A stretch of DNA of 64,000 bases from Actinomycetes bacterium. GTDB taxonomy: Bacteria; Actinomycetota; Acidimicrobiia; Acidimicrobiales; Palsa-688. The translations under genes and the position numbers were made by a program. Under the pieces are notes generated by a model. The model was not told the DNA's origin and did not search any database. It was given only the letters and a program-made list of their open reading frames with translations. Within the stretch, counting starts at the first letter, position 1, and every line of letters starts with the position of its first letter. The stretch spans positions 25,863 to 89,862 of the forward strand of contig JAJYMM010000062.1 in NCBI GenBank assembly GCA_021787035.1, written 5' to 3'. Below, piece after piece: positions 8,198 to 17,303 of this stretch.

Positions 8198-9205
8198 TCA
8201 GTCCGGTCGCTCGCGATAGTACTGGCGCCATATGATCCGGTGGAGCGGGACCCACCGCGGGATGTCGCGCAGGCCCGGGATGAACGGCAACAACAGCAGC
8301 GCGAGGCTGAGGACGGTCATGATCCCAATTACCAAGATGTCGGCATTTCCCGAAGTGCTCATGGGCGGCACCTGGTACCACATCGAGTAGAGCCACAGCC
8401 ATGGTTGGCCCGGCCAGGAGCCCGTCTCGTTCATGACGCCCCACTGGGAACCCTGGAGGTGCTCGGCGGTGACGATCTTGTTCCAGTAGGAGTGGTCCTG
8501 GGAGGTGGCGGAATCACCGAGGAACATGATCGCGTTGGTGTAGTTGGAGCTGTAGAACGAGCCATGGGTGACGAGCGCCGCGTCGAGCGCCCCGGAGCGG
8601 GCCATGGCCAGCAGGGAGCTGAGCATCTCTGGCACTGGCCCCGCCCCGGCCACTTCGGCAGGGATGCTGGCGCTGAGGCGGAGCTTGCCGACGGCCTTGT
8701 CGTAAGCGCCGGTCCAGCCGCTCTTCTGCTTAGCGCTGGCGCTTTCCCACGTGCGCATGGCTGACGTCAGGGGTGGTGTGGCGGGCACGGTTGACAGCGG
8801 GTCGAGCACAAAGGAGCGGTCCGGGTGGACTGGCCACGACACCCCGAAGAACTTCTGGAGGGATATTGGCCCGAGCCACTGAACCGAACCGCTGCCGTTG
8901 TTGAACGGGGGGCCATAGGTGGCGCTGGTCGAGGTGCCCTCTAGCTCGGAGAGGGCCACTTGGGTGAAGCCTGCCGGTTGGGCGGTGGCCCACTGGCGGA
9001 GCGTCACAGGTGGGTCGTCGGGTGAGGAGAACAGAGCCGCCAAGATGACGGCGATCCCTGCCACCACCACGAACGCGATCGTGGCTTCCTTGATGATGTC
9101 GTAGTGACGCAGGGGGCCCTTCCAGGGCCTGGCTTCTGCCCGCGCCCTTTGCCTGCGGCTCAAGTGGGTCGGGTTTGTCGCTCGGGGCTTGTCGAGGGCG
9201 CTCAC
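8198..9205 (-). CDS. cytochrome b C-terminal-type subunit (subunit IV-like) with a large loop
   Basis: A 335-residue membrane protein. One helix (~39-60) is followed by a ~190-residue extracytoplasmic segment, then a hydrophobic region ADILVIGIMTVLSLALLLLP and a basic tail. The segment PWLWLYSMWYQVPP before the last helix sits where cytochrome b or subunit IV has the Qo-site PEWY region, but PEWY itself is absent. It overlaps the cytochrome b gene upstream by ATGA, so the two are translationally coupled and surely form one complex. It probably completes a split cytochrome b taking part in quinol oxidation. The substrate-side partner is not encoded nearby. Confidence 0.55.
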   Translation of the reverse strand: MSALDKPRATNPTHLSRRQRARAEARPWKGPLRHYDIIKEATIAFVVVAGIAVILAALFSSPDDPPVTLRQWATAQPAGFTQVALSELEGTSTSATYGPPFNNGSGSVQWLGPISLQKFFGVSWPVHPDRSFVLDPLSTVPATPPLTSAMRTWESASAKQKSGWTGAYDKAVGKLRLSASIPAEVAGAGPVPEMLSSLLAMARSGALDAALVTHGSFYSSNYTNAIMFLGDSATSQDHSYWNKIVTAEHLQGSQWGVMNETGSWPGQPWLWLYSMWYQVPPMSTSGNADILVIGIMTVLSLALLLLPFIPGLRDIPRWVPLHRIIWRQYYRERPD

Positions 9206-10110
9206 CCTGCGACCGTCGCCTTATCGCTCAAGTCGGGTTCGCCAGACCCGAGGTCCTCGGGCCTCGCGTCTATAGGGGGTGCCACTCCATGGACCCTTAC
9301 CAATAAGACGTGCACCGCGACCAGTAGCAGCACCGCGGCCGGGATCAATGAGATGTGGAGCATCAGGGCCTGGCCGAAGTTCATCGGGTTGATGAAAGCG
9401 CCGATCCCCCCGGAGGCGAAGCCGTCCTTGGCTTCGAAGGCGATCCACTGTGAGTCGAAATTGGTCTGGGAGATGTAACCCGTGAAGGCCTCGAAGATGG
9501 CGACCAGGAAGCACAGGACGCCCGTTATCCACGTGGCCTGGCGCCGTCCCCGCCACGAAGCCATCCAGAACTTGAACCACAGGTGCACGGTCATGAAACC
9601 CATGAACAGCTCCACCGCCCATAGGTGGACCGAGTTGACGAAATGCCCGGCGGACGACAGGTGCCACCACGCCGGTCCCTCGAAGGCAAGTGCCAGGCCG
9701 GAGCAGACGACCACGACCAGGGCCGTCAGGGTGCCGACCCCGAACACGTAGGCCCATGAAGCCACGTAGGCGGGCTGGTGGTCGGGCAGGAGCTTGGCCG
9801 GCGGCAAGAACCGCAAGCCAACTCGCCGCACCGCACCAGTCCAAGTGCGGCCACCTGCTGCAGCCGCCCCTGACCGCCTGTCGGGCTCGGGTTCAGGGGC
9901 CTCGGGTGACGGTACCGGGCGCGGTCGTAAGAAGGGCACGGCCATTGCCGCGATGAAGAGCGCTATCAGTACCGCGATGACTACCAAGTTGGCCACCGAG
10001 ACGATGATGAAGCCCCAGTGGAGGTAGTGGTCAGGGTAGTTGAGGTTGAAGGCGGCAGCGAGAAGGTGGCCGTGGGCCGCAGGTTGTGTGCTTGGCAAGA
10101 TGATTGGCAT
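9202..10110 (-). CDS. cytochrome b, b6-like N-terminal subunit
   Basis: A 302-residue integral membrane protein that binds two b hemes. One N-terminal helix (~30-55) and a Pro/Ala-rich linker precede the four-helix core. The heme ligands are visible. Helix B has VHLWAVELFMGFMTVH, with 13 residues between the histidines. Helix D has LHISLIPAAVLLLVAVH, with 14 residues between them, the spacing of b6 rather than mitochondrial-type cytochrome b. The family oxidises quinol with a Rieske protein and a c-type cytochrome, and neither gene is next to it. The ATG follows ACCAGGAG. It is first in a two-gene operon. Confidence 0.8.
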   Translation of the reverse strand: MPIILPSTQPAAHGHLLAAAFNLNYPDHYLHWGFIIVSVANLVVIAVLIALFIAAMAVPFLRPRPVPSPEAPEPEPDRRSGAAAAGGRTWTGAVRRVGLRFLPPAKLLPDHQPAYVASWAYVFGVGTLTALVVVVCSGLALAFEGPAWWHLSSAGHFVNSVHLWAVELFMGFMTVHLWFKFWMASWRGRRQATWITGVLCFLVAIFEAFTGYISQTNFDSQWIAFEAKDGFASGGIGAFINPMNFGQALMLHISLIPAAVLLLVAVHVLLVRVHGVAPPIDARPEDLGSGEPDLSDKATVAG

Positions 10111-10181
10111 CTCCTGGTGCTACGAGAAGACCTTGGTCCCTATCCCATCACCCTTAGGTCTACCTCAGACGACGGTCCTTT

Positions 10182-11039
10182 TCAAGGATTGCCAACCCCC
10201 GAGGCTTGTCCTAACTTCGCGTGTTCCGAGTACATGGTGAAGACGGCGTCGATCACGTAGCGCTCGGCCACGTACCTTGTCTCTGTATGTTCGAGCGGGG
10301 CCCCGGCGCCGTCGTAAACGACCCTGCGCTCGACTATGAGCGGGGACCGCACAGGCACACGAAGTAGCTGAGCCTCCAGTTTGGTTGCCACCCGTGCCGA
10401 TATCCAGCTGTTGGCCAGGCTCGGTACCCTCCCGAGGTTGATCAGGGCCTCATGGAGCGAGCTCTCTAGATCTTCGGCGAGGACGGGGGCACATTCGAGG
10501 GGGAGGACGGCGTGCTCTAGCGCCATGGGTGTGGCGTCGGCAAGTCGCAACCGGCGGATCACGACGGTACGCGCCCCCTGGTCTAGGCGAAGGGCTTCCA
10601 TGTCGGCGACGGTTGCTGGCCGGAGACTTGCTTCAAGGAGGACCGAGGAGGCTGACATGCCACGTCGTCGCATGTCCTCGGTGAAGCTCATCAAAGAGCC
10701 GACGCGGCGGTGCACCGGCCGGGGTGAGACGAAGGTGCCCTGCCCACGCCGGCGCCGCACGAGCCCTTCGGCCGCAACGTTTTGGACGGCCTGGCGAGCG
10801 GTCATGCGGCTGACCCCAAACTGCTCCGCCAGTTGGAGCTCCGTTGGGACGGGGTCGCCCGGGGACAGTTGCTGGACCCGTTGGCGAAGCCAGCGCTCGA
10901 TCTGTTGGTACTGGGCTTCTTTAGGGCCGTCTCTCGGGTGGCCTCGGGCTTCGCCGGAATCGGGCTTCGGAGCCGAGACGGCATCGCCGAGCGCCCCGGC
11001 CCTGTCACTGCGCATGCCCCCCTGGCCCCGCACGGCCAT
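10182..11039 (-). CDS. GntR/HutC-family transcriptional regulator
   Basis: A 285-residue repressor-type protein. It has an N-terminal winged helix (~60-125, PTELQLAEQFGVSRMTARQA and RRRRGQGTFV) and a C-terminal UTRA ligand-binding domain (~130-275). It most likely controls the divergent mannosidase/sugar-ABC operon and itself: HutC-type GTATAGAC sites lie just upstream of its own start and on the operon promoter. Two starts are possible: ATG 11039, seven bases after a -10-like TATTGT (leaderless), or ATG 11015 with an AGGGGGG ribosome site. The effector is probably a sugar or sugar phosphate of that pathway. Confidence 0.85.
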   Translation of the reverse strand: MAVRGQGGMRSDRAGALGDAVSAPKPDSGEARGHPRDGPKEAQYQQIERWLRQRVQQLSPGDPVPTELQLAEQFGVSRMTARQAVQNVAAEGLVRRRRGQGTFVSPRPVHRRVGSLMSFTEDMRRRGMSASSVLLEASLRPATVADMEALRLDQGARTVVIRRLRLADATPMALEHAVLPLECAPVLAEDLESSLHEALINLGRVPSLANSWISARVATKLEAQLLRVPVRSPLIVERRVVYDGAGAPLEHTETRYVAERYVIDAVFTMYSEHAKLGQASGVGNP

Positions 11040-11040
11040 A

Positions 11041-11048
11041 GTATAGAC
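11041..11048. promoter_or_regulatory. HutC-type operator GTATAGAC at the regulator gene
   Basis: GTATAGAC fits the GTnTAnAC consensus of the HutC subfamily of GntR regulators. It overlaps the likely -10 (TATTGT on the minus strand, 11047-11052) and transcript start of the regulator gene, as expected for autorepression. Confidence 0.55.
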
Positions 11049-11177
11049 AATAAGAGGCCGGCCCGACGGCGCTTGGTTGCCGGATGCCACGGACCGTCCC
11101 CAACTAACAGGAGGAGCTGGCTGAACGCCTCATCTTGCCCTGTCGTGAGGGCAGCTCCTTCGCCCGCCAGACTCCTC

Positions 11178-11207
11178 TTGACACCCGTCGTCTTGAATTA
11201 TTAGTAT
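11178..11207 (+). promoter_or_regulatory. promoter of the mannosidase / sugar ABC operon
   Basis: A consensus -35 TTGACA (11178-11183) is followed after 18 bases by TAGTAT (11202-11207). It points to the mannosidase gene that starts at 11319. A HutC-type operator overlaps the -10. Confidence 0.6.
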
Positions 11208-11211
11208 AGAC
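11204..11211. promoter_or_regulatory. HutC-type operator GTATAGAC at the operon promoter
   Basis: This is the same octamer as at 11041-11048, within a shared TAGTATAGACA. It covers the -10 of the operon promoter, so a bound regulator would block RNA polymerase. Two copies of an 8-mer fitting the family consensus, one at each divergent promoter, make the assignment credible. Confidence 0.6.
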
Positions 11212-11318
11212 ATCGTCGCAATGTAGGTATGTCAAGACGGGGTGCCGGCAAACCAGGAGAAAGGCCCGCTCGGGTAGTAGCAAGCGGGTTGACGCGGCTG
11301 AAGGGGGTATGAGAACTA

Positions 11319-14003
11319 GTGAGTGACGACCAGGACAGATGGACGATTTTCGTGATCCCGTCCAGCCACAACGATATTGGCTGGGCAGGTACACCCGCCG
11401 AGGTGGCGGACCACCGCGTCAACATCATCGATTCAGCACTCGCACTTGTCAATGACCCCGAGACCGGCTATCGCTTCTCGATGGAAACGGCACTGTACTT
11501 GCAAGAGTACCTGGACAGGAGACCGGAAAACGTCGCGTTGCTCGCCGCAGAGCTGCAGCGAGGGCGCTTAGAGTGGGGCGCCTCCTACGTCCAAACTTAC
11601 GAGGGCCTGCAGACCGAAGAAGGGCTTTTGCGCCAGTTCGCCCTTGGGCGGCGGATCATCGAGGAGGCAGTGGGGTACAGGGCAGAGGGCTACTGGAACG
11701 TCGACGTAGTAGCACGAGTCCTCCAACTGCCCCAAGTGCTCTCCCACGTCGGCGTCGGCTACCTGGCCCTCTCTCGCAACCGCCCGGGCCTGTACTGGTG
11801 GGAGGCACCCGATGGGTCGAGGGTGCTCACCTTCAACTATTGGGAGGGCGCCTACGGAAAAGCCAAGGTCTTCGACTCCTACAAGCACCACCTTTCGCCT
11901 CTCGAGTCGCGCACCGATCCGGGAGCTTCGGGAGCGCTGCCTGGGCTGGAGGCAGTGAAGGTCGCCCTCGATGCTCTTGCCGACGAGTGGTCAAAGAGGC
12001 TAGATGACTACCATTTGCCTCATTCGCTAGCCGTTGTCTTGGCAGCGGACTACACGGTCCCCGGACGCGAGATCGTAGATGTCATACGGCGCTTCAACGC
12101 GACCCCTTTTGGTGTGGGCCGGAAGTTCGAGCTTCGCCTCGGGACGGTCCGCGAGTACTTGGAGTGGGTGAAGGAGCGCTCGTCGCTTGACCGCATACCA
12201 GTCGAGCGTGGGGAGGTGCCAAACCCGTGGGTTTACCAGCAACCCGGCCACTGGGAGGTGGTTGCGAAGCTGCGTGCGGGCCAGCAGGGCCTAGTAGCCG
12301 CTGAAGCGCTTTGGTCTTTGTTGTGCCTTCGGGAAGGCAACTGGGACTCCTACCCGGCCGAGCGCCTTCGCGCCGCCTGGGAAGACGCCCTTTACCCTGA
12401 CCATGGCTACGGAGGGCTCCACGGTGAGGGCACCGACGCCGTCTTCCAGGACCGGGTCAACAGGGGCGCTTTTGCGGCCCGCCGGCTCGTTTCAGAGGGT
12501 CTCGCTCGGCTCGGCGGCCCGCCAGAGGGCCGACCCGCGGACGCCGAAGAGGTCGTGGTTTTCAACCCAAACTCGTCCCCGGCGACAGATTGGGTCGAAG
12601 TGCAACTGCCGCCAGGGCCCGAAGAGGGGGCGGGCGCGCGCTCAACGAGTTCTGTGGAAGTCCGTGACGGGTGCGGTGGTTTGGTCGGCCACCAGCTCGT
12701 CGAGGCTGCGGGGAGCGGGCAGAAAGTTGCATTCCTGGCTCAGGTGCCTGCCCTCGGCTTCGCGCGCTTCAGCGTCGGCCATCTGGCTTGGCCGGTGCGT
12801 GAAAATGGGATGCAGCAAGAGGGTGACCCCGTTAGGACTGCCGGCGAGGACATCGTATGGGAGGCGAACGGCGTCATGGCGCGGGTCGCCAGCGGCGGTC
12901 TGGCGGAGCTTCGTGTAGATGGCACCCCGCTTCTGTCGAGCGACCTTTACCTCGGGGCCGAAGTGCTGCAGCTTGCCTCGCCGGGAGTCGACGTCGGGGC
13001 CCATGAGCGAGATGACGACTACGACTGGCAGCTAGTGCGGCCCTTCCAGCCAGAGGTGGACGGCCCTGTCCGCCCGGTCGGCGGCCGGGTGGAACTCATC
13101 GAGGGCGGGCCAGTCCGTTGGGTTGTCGAGACGGTCTCGGACCACCGGCAATGCCAGGTGGCTCAGCAGTTCATCTTCTACCGTGACCTCGGACGTATAG
13201 ACCTGCGCGCAAAGTTGTCGGGCTGGACAGGCGAGCACAACAGGGAACTGCGATGGGTGTTCCCCCTTGGCCGTCGGGCCAGCGACATCCGCTACGGCGT
13301 GCCCTTCGGCCATGCCCGGATCGGTGAGGACGAGGTACCCGAGTTTCGCGACCTGCGGCCGCGGGAGTTCTTGCGCTGGATCCTTGCCGACCAAGGTGCG
13401 GCGACCTTCGCCTTGTCCTCGCCGGTCTCGACCTTTGACTGGGTGGAGCCGACCTCCCGAGACCGAGATAACACGTACCTGCAGCTTGTTCTCCTGGCAA
13501 CCAAGCGGAGCATCCACCCCCGTGGCAACTGGTACGGCCAGGAGGGCACCCATACCTTCACTGCGAGCATCCACCCGAGGGCGGCCTCGCCCGGTGCCGC
13601 AGAGCGTGAGGCGCGCGAAGCGGGTTCTCTATGGACAACGGTCCCGGGATGGGACGGGCGTCCCCCTATGCGTGGAGGGCGCCCTAGCGCCGATCACGCG
13701 ACCATCATCCGCGGCATCCATCCAGACAATGTCGTGGTGACGGCCGTCAAGAAGCAGGAGGGCGGAGAAGCCCTCGTAGTGCGGCTCGTGGAGACCGAAG
13801 GGCGCGAGACCCCTGTCCAGCTCACGACCGCCTTCGCGTTGGAAAGCGCTTCAGGCGCCGACGGGTACGAGCGCTCTCCGGCTGCGCCTGTTGTGCAGTT
13901 CGACCCGCAAGGCACTGTCCTATTCCAACTCAGGCCCAACCAGATAGCGACCCTGTCGCTCGTCCCAAAGGCGGCGGGCGGCGTGGTGGCGAAGTACCCG
14001 TGA
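11319..14003 (+). CDS. glycoside hydrolase family 38 alpha-mannosidase-like protein
   Basis: An 894-residue cytoplasmic protein without a signal peptide. The N-terminal GH38 domain (~10-280) begins SSHNDIGWAGT, giving the zinc ligands His17 and Asp19, and has GRLEWGASYVQTYE and YWNVDVVARVLQLPQ, where Asp129 fits the nucleophile. The usual DxFG context is changed to NVDVV. Middle helical and C-terminal beta-rich domains follow, as in bacterial alpha-mannosidases. Expected role: retaining cleavage of alpha-mannosides, or a related glycoside, after import by the adjacent ABC system. GTG with AAGGGGG upstream is the likely start. It is the first gene of the operon. Confidence 0.8.
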   Translation: MSDDQDRWTIFVIPSSHNDIGWAGTPAEVADHRVNIIDSALALVNDPETGYRFSMETALYLQEYLDRRPENVALLAAELQRGRLEWGASYVQTYEGLQTEEGLLRQFALGRRIIEEAVGYRAEGYWNVDVVARVLQLPQVLSHVGVGYLALSRNRPGLYWWEAPDGSRVLTFNYWEGAYGKAKVFDSYKHHLSPLESRTDPGASGALPGLEAVKVALDALADEWSKRLDDYHLPHSLAVVLAADYTVPGREIVDVIRRFNATPFGVGRKFELRLGTVREYLEWVKERSSLDRIPVERGEVPNPWVYQQPGHWEVVAKLRAGQQGLVAAEALWSLLCLREGNWDSYPAERLRAAWEDALYPDHGYGGLHGEGTDAVFQDRVNRGAFAARRLVSEGLARLGGPPEGRPADAEEVVVFNPNSSPATDWVEVQLPPGPEEGAGARSTSSVEVRDGCGGLVGHQLVEAAGSGQKVAFLAQVPALGFARFSVGHLAWPVRENGMQQEGDPVRTAGEDIVWEANGVMARVASGGLAELRVDGTPLLSSDLYLGAEVLQLASPGVDVGAHERDDDYDWQLVRPFQPEVDGPVRPVGGRVELIEGGPVRWVVETVSDHRQCQVAQQFIFYRDLGRIDLRAKLSGWTGEHNRELRWVFPLGRRASDIRYGVPFGHARIGEDEVPEFRDLRPREFLRWILADQGAATFALSSPVSTFDWVEPTSRDRDNTYLQLVLLATKRSIHPRGNWYGQEGTHTFTASIHPRAASPGAAEREAREAGSLWTTVPGWDGRPPMRGGRPSADHATIIRGIHPDNVVVTAVKKQEGGEALVVRLVETEGRETPVQLTTAFALESASGADGYERSPAAPVVQFDPQGTVLFQLRPNQIATLSLVPKAAGGVVAKYP

Positions 14004-14021
14004 CCCGCCCTCCAGGGCGGG
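14004..14021 (+). terminator. intercistronic hairpin before the binding-protein gene
   Basis: CCCGCCC (14004-14010) and GGGCGGG (14015-14021) form a 7-bp GC-only stem with loop TCCA, directly after the mannosidase stop. No T-run follows. It may adjust the ratio of mannosidase to binding protein by attenuation or mRNA stabilisation. Confidence 0.45.
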
Positions 14022-14048
14022 CTATCCAACCATAAAGGAGACACTTTA

Positions 14049-15356
14049 ATGAAGAGCAATAGACGACCGCGCGCAATGCTCGCTGGGGCAGTCGCCACAG
14101 TCCCCACGCTTTGCTTTGCTGCGCTCGCCCCCTCGGCTTCGGCCACCACGGCGCGCGAAGCGTCGTCACCGGTGACCATCAACCTGTGGCAATGTGGAGC
14201 GGGACCAGGCGCCAATAGCTGCATGGGCGCGGCGTACCCAGGGCTCATCCAGAGGTTCGAAGCCAGCCACCCCAACATCAAGGTAAACACGCGCTACATA
14301 CCGTTCGCGAACTTGGACACGGTCTTCGACGAAGCGTTTGCGGCCGGCTCCGGTCCAGATATCGTGGACGTCAACACCTCCGGTGACTACGGGCTGTTCA
14401 CGTCCAAGGGCTACTTGAAGGACATCTCCCACACGATCGTGGGCCTCCCAAACGTAAAGCCATCCGACTTCTACCCAAACGAGTGGAAGGAGGTGGTCTT
14501 GCCCCAGGGCACCTTCGGGATCCCGATTGACACTGGCACGCGCGCCCTGTTTTGGAACAAGACCCTGTTTAAGGAGGCGGGTGTCGCTCCCTTTGGCCAA
14601 ACGGCTACTTGGGCCCAGGTGCTGAACGCCGCCAAGAAGGTGAGCGCCCTCGGCCATGGTATCAGCGGTTTTGAGTACGCTGGCGGCGAGAAATGGTCGA
14701 TGCTCTACAACAACATCGGTCCGCTCGTCTTCCAGGCGGGAGGTCAGTTCATCAACTCCTCGGCCACAAAAGCCCTTGCTAGCTCGCCCGCCGTCGAGAA
14801 GGCGGTGGCATACTGGGACCAGTTGAGTAGCTATGGTCCGAAGTCGGACATCACCCAGGCCAACCAGTCGGTCCCAATGGAGGACTTCGCTAAAAACAAA
14901 GCTGGCATGTTTTACAACGGGTTCTGGGACATCGGGCAAATGGAGAGCGCCAACCCCAAGCTTCAATGGGGTGAGACCGAAATGAAGGACGTGAGCGTGG
15001 ATTCCAACACGGGTGGGTGGATCCTGTCCGTCCCGTCGTTCACACCCAACTCGAAGATGAAGGCGATCGAGGAGTTTTACTCTTACGTCTTCGCGCCGAA
15101 AAACGAGATCGACCTAACTGGGATAATGCCAGCCGTAAAGGCTGCCACGCCCCTCGACAAGGCGATCGAGGGCCCCCAGTACCAGATCTTCTGGAATATT
15201 TTGAAGACTCACGCCCAACAGCCCCTTCCTTTGACTGCCCACATGTACCAGGAGGGGATCGACATCCTAAATGCAGTCGAGGCGACCGAGCTCGGCCGTC
15301 CGGTGAAGAGCGAGATGGAGACTCTTCAGTCCCAGCTCCAGTCGTTGCTCGGGTGA
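14049..15356 (+). CDS. sugar ABC transporter substrate-binding protein (family 1)
   Basis: A 435-residue extracellular binding protein with a Sec signal peptide (basic MKSNRRPR, hydrophobic core, likely cut after SASA near residue 32). The mature part starts TINLWQCGAGPG and follows the MalE/UgpB plan (FDEAFAAGSGPDIVDVNTSG, later EFYSYVFAPKNE). It would capture the oligosaccharide or glycoside and hand it to the two permeases encoded next. No lipobox Cys is visible at the cleavage region, unusual for a monoderm binding protein. AAAGGAG precedes the ATG. Confidence 0.88.
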   Translation: MKSNRRPRAMLAGAVATVPTLCFAALAPSASATTAREASSPVTINLWQCGAGPGANSCMGAAYPGLIQRFEASHPNIKVNTRYIPFANLDTVFDEAFAAGSGPDIVDVNTSGDYGLFTSKGYLKDISHTIVGLPNVKPSDFYPNEWKEVVLPQGTFGIPIDTGTRALFWNKTLFKEAGVAPFGQTATWAQVLNAAKKVSALGHGISGFEYAGGEKWSMLYNNIGPLVFQAGGQFINSSATKALASSPAVEKAVAYWDQLSSYGPKSDITQANQSVPMEDFAKNKAGMFYNGFWDIGQMESANPKLQWGETEMKDVSVDSNTGGWILSVPSFTPNSKMKAIEEFYSYVFAPKNEIDLTGIMPAVKAATPLDKAIEGPQYQIFWNILKTHAQQPLPLTAHMYQEGIDILNAVEATELGRPVKSEMETLQSQLQSLLG

Positions 15357-15395
15357 AGGGCGCGCTGAGCGTGTGCTGCACGCGTTGGCTATCAC

Positions 15396-15407
15396 GTGGC
15401 TTGCCAC
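15396..15407 (+). terminator. short hairpin after the binding-protein gene
   Basis: GTGGC and GCCAC form a 5-bp stem with loop TT inside the 115-base gap between the binding protein and the first permease. A processing or attenuation hairpin is common here and keeps binding protein in excess. The evidence is weak. Confidence 0.3.
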
Positions 15408-15471
15408 ACGCGTCAGGACCTAGGGCCGAAATCTGGTATTTCGCCAAAGCGGTCTAGGAGGAGCGTAACTG

Positions 15472-16491
15472 ATGCAAGGCGGTGGGCCGGCATTGGAGGA
15501 CGGTGGCCAGCTGAGGGCGTCCGGCACGAGTCGTGGGGACGACGTGAGTGCCGCGAACCGGCCGCTGTCACGCCGTGCCGGTCCACGCCCTGACCACCTG
15601 CGAGATGCGGAGGGCATGGTGGAGAAGAGGGGTCGCCGCCTGCGCTCGGGAAGCTTGGGTGCTGCTCTGGCTTGGATCGGGCCGTCGTACGCGATCTTCC
15701 TTGCGATCATGGCCTTCCCGGCCGTTTGGAACGTCGCGATCAGCTTCTTTTCGGTGTCCTATGGACGAGACAGCTTCGTCGGCCTTGCCAATTACAGGGC
15801 AATCCTTGGGAGCGGCCAGTTTTACTCTTCGTTGTGGCTCACGCTCTACTGGACGGCGAGCGTAATGGTCGGGCAGTTCCTGGTGGGGCTCGGCCTTGCC
15901 CTACTGTTCAACCGCCCGCTCTGGGTCACGAAGTACCTGAGGCCACTTATTGTTATCCCCTGGGCACTACCTGGTATCGTCGCTGCTACCTCATGGACGT
16001 TTTTGTACTCTCAGAATGGCCTGGTCGACCAGGTCCTGAAGTCGCTCTTAGGCATAGCCCCTGCGTGGTTGTCGTCGCCAACCCTGGCCATGCCCGCAGT
16101 GATTATCGCGGGGATCTGGAAGGGAGCACCATTTTACTTCCTCATGCTGCTGGCAGGGCTACAGTCGATACCGCGCGAGCTGTTGGAAGCCGCTCAGGTC
16201 GACGGGGCGAGGCGGCTGCGCGTGTTGGTGTCTATAGAGCTTCCCTATATCGCCAACGTCCTTACTGTCACCTTGATCCTAGGGCTCATATGGACCGCCA
16301 ACTACTTCGACGGTATCTATCTCATGACCCAGGGCGGCCCGATCAATGCCACGATGACGTTGCCGATCTGGATCTACAACACGGCCTTCAGTTCCTTTGA
16401 CCTGAGCGAGGCATCAGCCCTGTCGGTCATCCTTCTTCTCATCGTGTTGGTCCTCGCCGTGCCAGCTCTGGGGAGGAGGGAAGCGACGTGA
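15472..16491 (+). CDS. sugar ABC transporter permease (MalF/UgpA type)
   Basis: A 339-residue permease with six predicted membrane helices after an unusually long ~60-residue hydrophilic N-terminus. The cytoplasmic coupling loop is ELLEAAQVDGARRLRVLVSIELPYI, the EAA motif that contacts the ATPase. The start is supported by AGGAGGAG upstream, so the N-terminal tail is probably real. The next permease gene overlaps it by GTGA. No ATPase gene is in the operon, so the importer most likely uses a shared MsmX/UgpC-type ATPase encoded elsewhere. Confidence 0.88.
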   Translation: MQGGGPALEDGGQLRASGTSRGDDVSAANRPLSRRAGPRPDHLRDAEGMVEKRGRRLRSGSLGAALAWIGPSYAIFLAIMAFPAVWNVAISFFSVSYGRDSFVGLANYRAILGSGQFYSSLWLTLYWTASVMVGQFLVGLGLALLFNRPLWVTKYLRPLIVIPWALPGIVAATSWTFLYSQNGLVDQVLKSLLGIAPAWLSSPTLAMPAVIIAGIWKGAPFYFLMLLAGLQSIPRELLEAAQVDGARRLRVLVSIELPYIANVLTVTLILGLIWTANYFDGIYLMTQGGPINATMTLPIWIYNTAFSSFDLSEASALSVILLLIVLVLAVPALGRREAT

Positions 16492-17303
16492 CGCGGAGGT
16501 TGAAGCACGTGGGGCTAAACGTCGTTGGGGCCCTCGCCATCGTCTTTATGTTGGTACCTTTCCTCTGGACGATCCTAGAGTCCTTCCATGGCAGTGACGT
16601 TTTCGCCCCGGTCCTGTCCTTGTTTCGCCCGAGTTTGTCCAATTACCGCTACGTGCTGCTCCACACGGCCATACCTCGCGAGTTCCTAAACAGCCTCATC
16701 GCGTGTGCCTCCGCGCTCGCGGTCAGCATCCCGGTAGCCTGCATGGCGGCATACGGCTATTCCCGGCTTCGCTTTAGGGGTCGGTCCGTGCTCTTCTATG
16801 GGGTATTGATCACCCAACTGCTCCCCGCAACGGCCTTGGTGATACCTCTGTACAGGGTGTGGTCCTTGGCGCACGCCTTCAACGACTTGGTTGCGCTCGG
16901 GGTTGCATATGCGGCGGTCAATATGGCGCTCGCGATCCTGTTGATGAGGAACTTCTTTGACAATTTGCCGCGTGCCCTCGATGACGCCGCGAATATCGAC
17001 GGGTGCTCTCGGTTCCAGACATTTTGGTACATCCTGCGACCGCTGGTCATGCCGGCCGTCGCGGCGAGCGCGGTGTTTGTGTTTGTGAACGCCTGGCAGG
17101 ACTACCTCCTCGCGTCCTCGCTCATAACGAATTCTGCCGACTTCACGGTCAACGTGGGCCTGTATGCCTTCGAGGGCGCTTTTACTACCGATTGGGGGGC
17201 GATCCTTGCCTCGTCGGTCCTGGTGTCGGTGCCTTCAGTGCTCATGTTCGCGTTAGCGCAGCGCTACTTCGTGCGGGTCGCGTCAGGGGGGGTAAAGGAA
17301 TGA
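16488..17303 (+). CDS. sugar ABC transporter permease (MalG/UgpE type)
   Basis: A 271-residue, six-helix partner of the preceding permease. The EAA-type coupling loop reads LPRALDDAANIDGCSRFQTF with the invariant Gly. It forms the heterodimeric channel for the imported glycoside. It starts with GTG in a 4-base overlap with the upstream gene and overlaps the kinase gene downstream by ATGA, so the three proteins are translationally coupled. Confidence 0.88.
   Translation: MTRRLKHVGLNVVGALAIVFMLVPFLWTILESFHGSDVFAPVLSLFRPSLSNYRYVLLHTAIPREFLNSLIACASALAVSIPVACMAAYGYSRLRFRGRSVLFYGVLITQLLPATALVIPLYRVWSLAHAFNDLVALGVAYAAVNMALAILLMRNFFDNLPRALDDAANIDGCSRFQTFWYILRPLVMPAVAASAVFVFVNAWQDYLLASSLITNSADFTVNVGLYAFEGAFTTDWGAILASSVLVSVPSVLMFALAQRYFVRVASGGVKE

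Noticed and set aside
13195..13202. Third GTATAGAC octamer inside the mannosidase gene
   Set aside because: It lies deep in coding sequence without promoter context. An 8-mer can occur there by chance.
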